64,000 nucleotides of DNA, taken from the NCBI GenBank assembly GCA_030867875.1, contig JAOWCC010000064.1:36168802-36232801 (forward strand). Direction: 5' to 3'. The translations under genes and the position numbers were made by a program. Positions 27,001 through 39,000 of this stretch are shown in pieces (the first letter of the stretch is position 1; the number at the start of each line of letters is the position of its first letter). This stretch comes from Actinernus sp. WN-2022. Taxonomy: Eukaryota; Cnidaria; Anthozoa; Actiniaria; Actinernidae. The notes under the pieces are model-generated. The model was not told the DNA's origin, made no database searches, and saw nothing but the letters and a program-made list of their open reading frames with translations.

Positions 27001-30000
27001 TCTTGGTTATGCCATCTAAAAGATAGTTTTTAATTTTTCATCCCGAAAAAATCGAGTCCACCACAAGTTTTCTAAATCGGATTGTGGGCTTCCTGGGCAG
27101 GTGAAGAAAAGAGAAGAGGGAGATTGGAGCCTCCCTCCCCTTTCTTTCCCCAATCCCCCTCTTCTTCACTTTTGCCACAGGAAGCCCAAAATAGAGATGC
27201 CTGCGGAGGAGGCTAGAGTCTACCCAAGCAAATCTTATAAATCAGTCAGTTTTCTTTTTTCCGATTATCTGAAATGGATATTACTCGGAAAGAACCGGTA
27301 AAAGATTCTGCTTGTAATACCTAAGCACTGCGTACTTCTGTTATGAAATCACTTGTCCATTTCTATAAGATTTTTCAGACGTGCAATACCAATTGTCGCG
27401 TGATATATTTATATTAAACTGAGTAGAGCCTTGGAGAAAGGCTGATTACGTTATCGAGCCATCACTTTTTAACCAATGAAATTAATTTCCGGTTTTCGGA
27501 GAATGTTGGCCGGATTTTACATCAAAGCTTTTCTCATCTCTGTGAAGAAAATTTAAGACCAAAGTATGGTGCTTGTATTTCATCCATGTTCTACGACTGA
27601 CGACGAGTTCTGATGCTCCAGCCTGTAATTCTCTCGCGCGAAACTTTTGAGTTAAATTATGTTGCCGTGGGAATTGTTTTGTTAAAGTGGTTCTGCAAGC
27701 TGACAAGGAATGTGCAGAAATTCGCAGCATTCAAGCGCCACAGCTTTGATACTAATCACTACAAGCCGAGAAACTTGCTGTGTTCTTATCAGCTCCAGTG
27801 GACTGACGGCTACGATGACGGTGAAGATCTTTTAATTGGGAAATTGAGAAGCAAGACTTCAAGACAAAGTTTTTGTGCAGGCGACTAATATTTGGGAAGA
27901 ACTATAAAGCGCCTTCCAATGCTTTTATGAAATCCATTTCATTCGTTATTACAAGAGCTATTTTAGATATATCGTTGTTCGCTAGTGTTTGTTAAAAGTA
28001 AGCTCGCGCGGAGCTGGCTTTTTCGCATCCGGTTTTGAGTCTTGTTTTTTAACCAATCAGCACAACGTCCAGAATCTGGACGTTTGACAAGTCCTTGAAT
28101 AGTTTTGTGTCAGGTCCTACTCTTTTCTTCCCCTCCCCCCATTCTCCCCTCCCCCCATTCTCCCCTCCCCCCTCCCCACTGGGACTGATACTCAGGTTAT
28201 ACGTTAAGAATTCAACAAAGAGGTCGAAGAGAGTTTTTCTAACGAGACCTGAAACAACCATATGGGCTGATCAAAGCCAGGGCCCGGCTAAATCACAGAT
28301 CGAATTGGAATATAGCGTGTTGGTTTTTGTGGAGGGAGGAAAACCGGAGGACCCGGAGAAAAACCCTCGGAGCAAGGGCGAGATACGAACAAACTCAACT
28401 CACATGCGTTGCCGCGTCCGGGGATCGAACCTGGGCCACAGAGGTGAGAGGCGAAGCGCTTAACTACTGCGCCACCCCGGCTCCCTATCTTGTTGACACG
28501 TGTACATGTACACGTACCTGTTTTGTTCCATGCATGTGATACTGTTTTACTTAATTTCAGATATCCTGATAACCTCGGGTTTAAATGAAATTTCAGAGAT
28601 GCTATTGTCACGCTACTGTAGTACAAACAGGGCAGCATGCAGCTGCAGTGTAATAACCAGTAGTAATATATCATATTCAAGTAGCTATCGTTCTTTGTAG
28701 CGCTTCCCTTCTCATTGCTCAGCAATTCTCATTCCAGTCGAGTTTAACCTTACGATCCCAATGGCATGCCTCTTCATTAAATAGTCACTGGAGATTTGAA
28801 GGGACTTCTAAGTATGTTGGGCTTAAGTTACGATGCATGCAGTAACGAAACTAGTCGCTGAGATCGTTGCTACTACGAACGGAATCTAAGCCGCTGAATC
28901 AACGAGTTCTCTTTCCTCCAAGGAGAATGCAGCTTAATCAGTTAAACTAGTCTTGAAAGGCCGAAAATGGGACATGTTTACAGAAAGAGAAGGCAACGCC
29001 GCGCACAGGCCTCTGCCTACCCTTGGGACGTGAAATGTAACATATCCGGTGATGATGGCGATAGTCACGAGAATCGAACTTTCCTGGCTATCAGAGTCGA
29101 TAGCGAAGTTCCAGTGGAGTTTACGAGATCGAAACAGCATTTCGATGAATTGAGAAACCGACTGAAATTACGAGATGAAGGGAATCGTTGTGTTATCAAA
29201 GAGAACCCGTGTTATTATGAGATGGTCGCTTGGGTAAGAATGGAACCGGATACTGAGACAATGGTTTGTTGTGGTGTGATAATGTTACGGATTTCATATG
29301 TTTAAGCCATTTTCTCATTTATACTTCTCGATGTTTTAGTCCGTGGCTGATAAAAGCTTAAATGTGTTTGTTCATTATGTTTGTCAATATGAAAACATTC
29401 GTCACGTTAATAAGTCATTTATGACTTCAAGGAACATGACACGACAACAATGTTTTTTTTTACTTTCTGAAAAACATAACTGGCGTGAAGGGTTGACTAG
29501 GTCTCCTAGATGGAATCAGTCACCCATCCTTCTCTTGGATATACATGTGTAATTAGTGATAAACATTAAGGGTTGACTAGGTCTCCTAGATTGAATCAGT
29601 CACCCATCCTTCTCTTGGATATACATGTGTAATTAGTGATAAACATTAAGGGTTGACTAGGTCTCCTAGATTGAATCAGTCACCCATCCTTCTCTTGGAT
29701 ATACATGTGTAATTAGTGATAAACATTAAGGGTTGACTAGGTCTCCTAGATTGAATCAGTCACCCATCCTTCTCTTGGATATACATGTGTAATTAGTGAT
29801 AAACATTAAGGGTTGACTAGGTCTCCTAGATTGAATCAGTCACCCATCCTTCTCTTGGATATACATGTGTAATTAGTGATAAACATTAAGGGTTGACTAG
29901 GTCTCCTAGATTGAATCAGTCACCCATCCTTCTCTTGGATATACATGTGTAATTAGTGATAAACATTAAGGGTTGACTAGGTCTCCTAGATTGAATCAGT

Positions 30001-33000
30001 CACCCATCCTTCTCTTGGATATACATGTGTAATTAGTGATAAACATTAAGGGTTGACTAGGTCTCCTAGATTGAATCAGTCACCCATCCTTCTCTTGGAT
30101 ATACATGTGTAATTAGTGATAAACATTAAGGGTTGACTAGGTCTCCTAGATTGAATCAGTCACCCATCCTTCTCTTGGATATACATGTGTAATTAGTGAT
30201 AAACATTAAGGGTTGACTAGGTCTCCTAGATTGAATCAGTCACCCATCCTTCTCTTGGATATACATGTGTAATTAGTGATATACATGTGTAATTAGTGAT
30301 ATACATGTGTAATTAGTGATATACATGTGTAATTAGTGATATACATGTGTAATTAGTGATATACATGTGTAATTAGTGATATACATGTGTAATTAGTGAT
30401 ATACATGTGTAATTAGTGATATACATGTGTAATTAGTGATATACATGTGTAATTAGTGATATACATGTGTAATTAGTGATATACATGTGTAATTAGTGAT
30501 ATACATGTGTAATTAGTGATAAACATTAAATTTAGGGTGAAAGGGGTTTACCAAGAAAAGTGTCTTATCAGTTGCCGTCTATTCCATTTGAGCTTATTAA
30601 TTTGGAAGGTTAATCTGTGGAGGGAAACTAATGCTACCGCATAAATGATTATATCTATAAACTAGAAATTGTGTTCAGTTTTAGAGCACTGTGGAGAATT
30701 GCTGCTGAGTTATACGTATTTGAAATGTAGAAAATACATGAAAGCGAGGCTGGGAAGGCTTCGTTTTTTTCTGATACAAATGGCTGTGAAATTTCTCAAG
30801 ATTACTAATGTCGACATGCTTTTTCATATGGCAATGTTCATGTTTTCTGTACATATGGATAAACTTTTGAAACAGGAATACACAGTTATGAATAAGATCT
30901 ATTCTAATATCACAAGATCACTAGTAACTCGTTCACATGACAATGTTCATGCTTTCTGTACATGTGGATAAACTATTGAAACATTAATACACAGTTATGA
31001 ATAAGGTATATAGACCACCTCACTTTCAGATTACCCCTTACAACTTATATTTCAGTCTATCCCATCACCCTCAGTTCTCCTTGTATTTCTACTTTTCCTT
31101 GTTCTTTTACGTTTCCTTCTCTATCACCATCTCAGCCTCTCACCTCCCCTACCCAGTCCATTCCACCTTACCCCATTCCTCTCCGTGATGAACCTGCAGT
31201 AAATCTTCATTTCATCTTAGGTTGACGAGATGTTTGGATTTCTGCCTGAAGAGAAGACTGCGTCAGCCCCACTTGCCCCTTCTGCGTTCAGGGTAAGATG
31301 AACCTAAGTTTCCAATGTTTCTAAACTCTGTACCGCCTCGGGCGTCAACTCTACAGATTTGTAATCATTATTAACCTTATTCATAAAAGTATCAAAGCGA
31401 GGCTAGTTATGCCAGCTTGTCACAGGAAGAGAACAATCTACAGTCGATGGTGGAAAATAATGCTAATTTTTATAACACAAAAGAACACAACAGTGCGGTA
31501 CGACAGGCCTGCTTCACACTACCGAACAAGCAACATACGCAGACGTACAGTAATCACATATGCGAGAAGAACAAGTATTGGTAATGATCAATACCGCATT
31601 ACTGGGTCTCCGTATGTTGCGAGGCTAGTTATGCCAGCTTGTCACAGGAAGAGAACAATCTACAGTCGATGGTGGAAAATAATGCTAATTTTTATAACAC
31701 AAAAGAACACAACAGTGCGGTACGACAGGCCTGCTTCACACTACCGAACAAGCAACATACGCAGACGTACAGTAATCACATATGCGAGAAGAACAAGTAT
31801 TGGTAATGATCAATACCGCATTACTGGGTCTCCGTATGTTGCTTGTGCTCATGCTTATCTTGCCAGTGTGAACCAGGCTTAAGACATACTGACCGGCTTC
31901 AATATTGCGATCTGCCTCGAACTGCCTCGTTCTGGTACCTTATTACCAGACTTCTCGGGCGGGCATGAGGTATCAATAAGTTGAACATTTCCTTACTTCT
32001 TAGGATTTAGAGCATCAACAAGAACCCGCGATCTCTACTGACGAAGAAGTCGTTACCATGACAGCAACAGAGGTGAGTGTTATCCCTCAGTTTACAAAGG
32101 CACAAAAACATTTCATCAGGGTTATCACACCAACATAGAAGAAACAAAGATAGCAGATGAACACAACAGAGTTCCAAGGCCTTTAGTATTCTCTAGTTAC
32201 ACATTATTATGGTATATTTTAAACTAAAATTGACTCAGACTCTGTTCCAGACAGGACAGCGAAGAAGCCATCTTTCGGGTGATAAGAGACCATTTTATGT
32301 GGAATCTTCGTATAGGTGGTGTCGAGCCAGGAAAAAGTGAACTGTGGCAACTGTATTCACGTTAATTCGATTCATTAGAAAACTGCTGACAAGTGACAAT
32401 GCGGAAACAAAAAAAGTATTAGCAGTGGTCTCGTCATCTACTAAATAGACTGCTGAATAGCCAGGGCGCATGCGTGAACTGACGCGAAATTGCCGTAAAC
32501 ACTATCTTGTGCGGGCGCACTTCACTGTGTGCACCCTAAAACAATTGAATTTATCAGTGAAGTCCAATAGGTACCGACCTTAAAAACAGTCCGTCTGATC
32601 TTGTGTCGGTGTTTAGAGTAAATTATTTTATTCCAGTGTTCAAAACTTAAACTACACTGTTCTTAGTTTCTGAACGAAATGGTGTGAGTATTTGAAGCTG
32701 AAACTTGCTAGAAATCTCTCATTCTTCGCAGAAACCATGAAGTTCAATTTCCGCCATTTTTATACCCGCTGCTGTCGTCCTTAGTGGCCCACGTTATTCA
32801 GCTCTGTGCTGGATATGTTTATCTTGGAAACGACAGGTCTACAAAATGCTGCGCATCTACAGCGGTAGAAATCGCGGGAGCAGCTCTATATGCTTCTAAA
32901 TGGCAACCTCGTTCCCAGGGGTCTTTACGCGCCTAATCCAAGACGACGCCATCATGGATTAGGCGCGTAAAGATCCCTGGGAACGAGGTTGCCTAAATGG

Positions 33001-36000
33001 TTTCTGCTTAAAAACTCGACACATCGCAAAAAGGACCGTGGGTTAAGGGGGAAATCGCAAGAGTTAAGAGTTGTATTAGTTTAGTCGTCAAGCCAATTAA
33101 ATTTGGAACTGGTTCGTGATAATCACTTAAAGTGCAACTAACCCATTTTCAATTTTTATACATATGAATCTTGGAAAGGTTTTGAGTACTTCTGCGAAGA
33201 ATATTTTGGCTTTCAGAGAATACTCTATGTTCTATGCTTGTTTAAAATGGTGAAATTTTGACCTTTCCTGACCCATGACCGCGTAAGAAAAAGCCTGGGT
33301 CGGTTCTTGATCTTACGTCATCCAACTCATTCGACTTTGCAATAATTTGAATAAATATTTAGCATTTACTCTAAAATAACTGTTTTCTTTACTAACAACT
33401 CGCAGACTGTGTATATTCTCTATATATCGATGTTGTTGTGATGGAAAGGCGCCATGGAGAATAATGCATTAATGAGGTGACGTAAGATCAAGAATCGACC
33501 CAGGCTTTTTCTTGCGCGGTCATGGGTCAGGAAAGGTCAAATTTTCACCATTTCAAACAAGCATAGAACATAGAGTATTCTCTGTAAGCCAAAAATTTCT
33601 TCGCAGAAGTACTCAAAACCTTTAAAAGATTCATATGTATAAAAATTGCAAAAGGGGTTAGTTGCACTTTAACAATCGAAGCTCGTACTTTTCCAAATTT
33701 CGAGTTAAAATTCAACCAAAATGATATGCGCGCGCATGATTTCACGCATGCGCATGCGCTTTCCAGACCTGTCCTTGTAAACCATCATCAGTCGCACAGT
33801 ACAATTAGAATGTGTTTGGATCTTACTCTGTATTTCACCCCGTTTTTATCTCCTATCTTTGCAGCCACGAGAAGACGTCTCAGAATTCAAGTTTTCCAAG
33901 TTCGCTGCAACATACTTCCAAGGCGGCGCTACATCTACGTACATAAGGAGACCGCTGAAACAATCCCTACTGCCGCTGAACTCCGAAGCAGACAGCATGG
34001 TAGGAGCTGTGTGCTCGTCACAGGAACAGCTCGCAATAGTTGCCCAAAAATATTGTTTTATTTTGTGGGTTTTGTAATTTTATATTGACGCCATATTTTT
34101 TTCTGTCATTTATTAGGCTTCTCTTGCAGTATGGATTACCATTCTTCGTTTCATGGGTGATTTACCAGAGCCAAAGTACATCACGTCCAACGTGGAAAAT
34201 AAGGTGGGATATGTTAATACATCTGCTGTGTCGTGTGTGCAAACAAAAAGAAAAACGTTTCGAGACTATTGTTAACAAACCCAAATAATACAAATGACCC
34301 AACTAATCCAACAATCCAAGTATTACAGAGTTTATGTGTGTCGAATAATAAACAGTTATTCACCGAAGTGGAGGTGTATAGTGGGAGGACGGCGCTCTCC
34401 TCTCCCACACTTTATCGGCTGCATGTCGTCTCACCTTCGCCAATCTTCTGACGGCTCATTTTTTTACTCGATTTCGCAATCGTACTTTTATGTTGACTAA
34501 CATCCACTTTGTCTGTTTTTTACTTGTGTCTGTTGTTTAGTTTTCGTCTGTATTTTTATTTTTGGTAGGGGGAGAAGGTTAAGGTAGTCCACTGAGTCTA
34601 ATGATAACGTAGTAATATGAGCTTCATTCTTCTCTTTATTTTCTTGATGGAACAGGACAATACCTCCGTCATGAGCAAGATCTATGACACGTTCGGGAGA
34701 AAGTTTGGCAAGAAAGGGCTTGAAGGTGTTCAGGATTTAACGGTAAATCTACCAAGATTTAAGCAGAACTGGTCGTAATTCATTTTGATAAATGTACTAA
34801 AATGTAAATTATATAACAGGACAACCAGTGATTGGTGTATGGGATCAGAGTCTCGTCGAATCAAGCTCATGTTTAGCAATCAATGTACAACTTTCATTGC
34901 AGCATGTTGCCATCTTTAAATACTGTAAATGATTTAAGATAAGTTTGAAAAGGACGGTGGTTTAGGTGATATCTGGCAACCCGTTTTTACGTCAGTTAGG
35001 TGTTGTAGGTGTTCTATCTAATTGTCCGTTAGCATACAATCCGAAATGCCGTTTGTGTTACGTGGCATAATATGTGCCAGGTTTGTAGATCATAACCACA
35101 GGCTTACCAACCAACAGGTTTGTACCTCAACATTGGTTTTGGGTTCCCTGTGGCTAAGAATTGAAAGATTACCGAGGAACTTTGATATGGAGTTAGATTT
35201 TCACTCCTGGAATGAAAATTTAGCGATACTGTGCTCTAAATATACTCAAGAAATAAAGCTTAGTAGTTATTTGAGTGTTGTATGGTTTAATCTCTACCCG
35301 AAATTCTCTTTTGCTAAACTTGCTAAAAAGAATCCTTTCTCGTAAAAAAAACACCATGCAACACTCAAATAACTACTAATCATTATTTCTTGAGTATATT
35401 TAGAGCACAGTATCGCGAAATTTCATTCCAGGAGTGAAAATCTAACTCCATATCAAAGGTTCTCGGTAATCTTTCAATTCGTAGCCACAGGGAACCCAAA
35501 TCCAATTTTGAGGTACAAACCTGGAAGATGGTAAGCCTGTGGTGAAATAATAAACACTTAACCCTTTAAGCCCCAAGGGCTTTTAACTGATTTTTGGCTC
35601 ATTCTAGACTGCAACAAACCCTCCCCCCTAAGAAAACTGTAGTCACTGTTACCATGGAATTTTGATCTGACCAACAATACTGGGGGCTCAAAGTTTTTTG
35701 TCGGCCATTTTGGATACGTTGACGTCGCATTGCTATGGAGCTGGAGGGAAGTTTGTTTGGGGGAAAACAGAATTTAAGGCTTTTTAAAGCCTTTTTTTTT
35801 CATTTTTAGAGTGCTGGAGGACATCATTAAGTCTGATGAGAGCTTGAATCAGTACTTTCTCGAAGAACCGAGTCTGTGCCTGCTATTGTGATAGAGAAAG
35901 AGCCTCATTTTCCACTCGTGAATGGGCCAGGACGTCTTCTGTCACTTTAGCGTGAGCTTTATAAATGGAGGTCTGGAGCCACCTATCATAGCTTCTTTGG

Positions 36001-39000
36001 AATATTGGACAACATTTACTTGCCATTGATTCCAATATGAAGGTATTAGGTCGAAATGGCTTTAGACTTCTTCTATATTTTGAAGAATGAAGATGGGGGA
36101 AGGGCCATGCCGCTGTTTGGTAGGATTTCCCGGCATGCTTTGCGGTCATTATGGATGAATTTAGCTTGCTGTGAAGTGCTTGTGGACAGAATGGCTTGGT
36201 GCTGGGCAAGTTTAGGTGTTGGGAGACAGAAAGTGAGGTTAGTGCAAACATGAAACTCTAAATTTTATGTGAAATATGCATTTTTGTGAGAAAATTTAGA
36301 ATCTGAGGGGAAATATTTTTTTCTGTAACTGTCATTTTAGTCCCTTTTTCTGAAGTGAAATAATGTCAACTATAGTTAACTTATGCAAAGTAAGGGGGAT
36401 TTAGATGAAATTATTCATTTTTAATATGCCTAATGCAGTTCAATTGGATCATTGGTCTATACATTAAGGTGTGTGGGAATCTCAGGGCATTGCTCTTTGA
36501 ACTTAGTCAGATTTATACCCTCAAAGCAAGTAACCAGTAATAGTGCCATATGGCACTCTTGGGGTTTAAAGGGTTAATGCCTCGTCCCGAGGGAAACCTG
36601 TCACGCTCTGCCCACGTGCGCAACAATGCATGACGTCATAGGTTTCAACATTTTCATCAACGTCATAGTTTTCAAAATTGTTATCAACGTCATAGTTTTC
36701 AAAGTTTTTATTGACGTCATAGTTTTCAAAAATGTTGCCCGCTCATCTATAACAGGTAACAGTTTGTTTGTCACTGTCAAGTGTAAATCAACCAACGTGT
36801 GTTATATCTGGAAAAATTACAGCAATATAATAATTTTAGTTGTCATAAACGTTTCCTGGACAATTGCAGTACTTTTTATATTCTTTTTTTAATATTAAGT
36901 GTTATTAGTTGCCAAGAGTTGCTAGTCTCTAGTGTTCTTGTGGACATTATTCTATATGTAACCATGTAAACTTCTGAAAGTACTTTCTTGATGAAAGTTT
37001 TTGTACATTTAAGTGTGGATTTTGCCGTTAATCTGTGTAAGTTGTCTCTGTGTTATTATAAAATATAGTCCCCTTGTTGACCGAGTGCGATGTACGTTGT
37101 ACCATAGGTTATGGGCCGAGTATTTCTTTCCCTTTTTTATGGCCCAAGCGCCAAGAGGATCCATAACTTATGGGTACAGACCGAGCAAACGAGGTTAATA
37201 GATGGTTTGCACTCAATCCCCAGAGATTCAAATGACAAAGGGCATGGCGGCCATGTTGGTGTACAGAACAAAAGAAGCTAATGAGGAATCTATTGTTAAC
37301 TGTACACCAACATGGCGGCTATGACGTCACGTGCAAAGGTTCCATAAGATGTTTATTATATGGCTTCATTTTCTTTGAGACGGGAAGGACGGCAGGTCCG
37401 TATGGGAAGTTATGGACGGCAGGTCCGTATGGCAAGTTATGGACCGCAGGTCCGTATGGCAAGTTATGGACGGCAGGTCCGTATGGCAAGTTATGGACGG
37501 CAGGTCCGTATGGCAAGTTATGGACGGCAGGTCCGTATGGCAAGTTATGGACGGCAGGTCCGTATGGCAAGTTATGGACGGCAGGTCCGTATGGCAAGTT
37601 ATGGACCGCAAATTGACCAATCATAGCTCGCAAGATTACTTTGTAGCTATATAATAAATATAATTACAATATTTCTTGTTCTCTACTTCATCAGAGTTCA
37701 ACAACAACTGCGCGGGAGAAGGAAAGAGAGAGAGAAAAGGAGACACTTCGTAAGCGAATCGTGTCCTTGACTCTAAAGAGAAAGTCCAAGATTACCAAGG
37801 TAGGCGTTTTTTATGCTAACCTCTGACCGTAATACCGTATACGGTTATGGAACAGCAAGCTGCCCTTTTTCCAATCAAAGTACGGTACGGTCGAAGAACG
37901 GTTGCGGTCAGTTTTACGTTAAGTCGTAACTTGGCGCGGAATGAGTGGCATGTGTTCACCTCCAGGCTATTTTGCACAGTGATGCGATCTCGGAAGTGCG
38001 CTGGAAAATTGAAATCTGGGTGAAATTTACAGAAGAATGGGCCAAAACAGGAGAATATTACATGTGTTTCTGTGACCTTGTGTTGGCCCCTAACACAGTA
38101 GATGATGTGTTTATTTATAGTGGCGAAGTTCTGGTATGCGATTACGTAGAGTTATAGAAACACGAGTGGGAGTTTGGGAAAACGAGAAATGGCAGTGGGA
38201 ACACGAGCCCGAAGGGCGAGTGTTTCCACAGCTATTTCGAGTTCTTCCAAACTTCCACAAGTGTTTCTATAACACTATAGAAACAAGGAGAACATGTTTT
38301 CTATTTCCTTTATAAAATAACCCACAGAAAATAAGTACTAGCGCGCTCAACTTTCTATGTTTCTATAGAGTTATAGAAACACGGCTTTCAGCCAATCAGA
38401 GCGCGCGTACTATCGAATCTATTTTATAAATACTAATGCAGGATATTCCGAGTTTGAGTAGCCAATCGGAGCTTGCGAAAAGCGCTATTCTCTTGTGTGG
38501 TATATACTAAACTTAGCATTTTTTAAGCCACATTATTACAATACTGAAGTCCTACAACTCTGTATTCAGGATGTAACAGCCAAGTTAAAAGAAGCAGAAG
38601 AAAGCGGAACTCTGAGCAGTGGGTACGGCCCTCTCTCGGCACAGGACCGCCCTACATCCAATTTAGAAAAGCTCCACTTCATCATAGGTCACGGGATACT
38701 ACGGCGTGAGCTACGTGACGAGATCTACTGCCAGATCTGCAAGCAGTTGAGCCAGAACCCGTCCAAGACGAGTCACGCAAGGGGCTGGATCCTGTTGTCG
38801 CTTTGCCTTGGATGCTTCGCTCCGTCTGAAAGGGTAAGTGAATTGATCCTTTAGCGATGTTGAAATATGCGGGGCATACGTAGTTGTACATAGACTTGCC
38901 ACCTCTTATATGTAATAGCTCTAACGACCAAGCGAGCAAACAAAGTTGAAATATGAGCCTATGCGCGCGCCAAAATCAAAATTAGAATGTCTGAGTTACA

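Noticed and set aside
28319..28485. A real tRNA gene
   Set aside because: A and B boxes are present, but the cloverleaf is not complete and related fragments exist; SINE is the better call.
31409..31882. 157-codon frame
   Set aside because: The 222-bp duplicated unit is 74 codons long and lacks a stop in one frame; no domain.
35883..36251. 122-codon minus frame as a transposase
   Set aside because: No recognised catalytic motif; lies in a non-autonomous-looking element.
36633..36741. cAMP-response-element cluster (tgacgtca)
   Set aside because: The motif is part of a diverged 27-bp repeat; no promoter nearby.
37281..37654. Five overlapping frames in the 27-bp array
   Set aside because: All come from one 27-bp unit without stops; no sign of coding.
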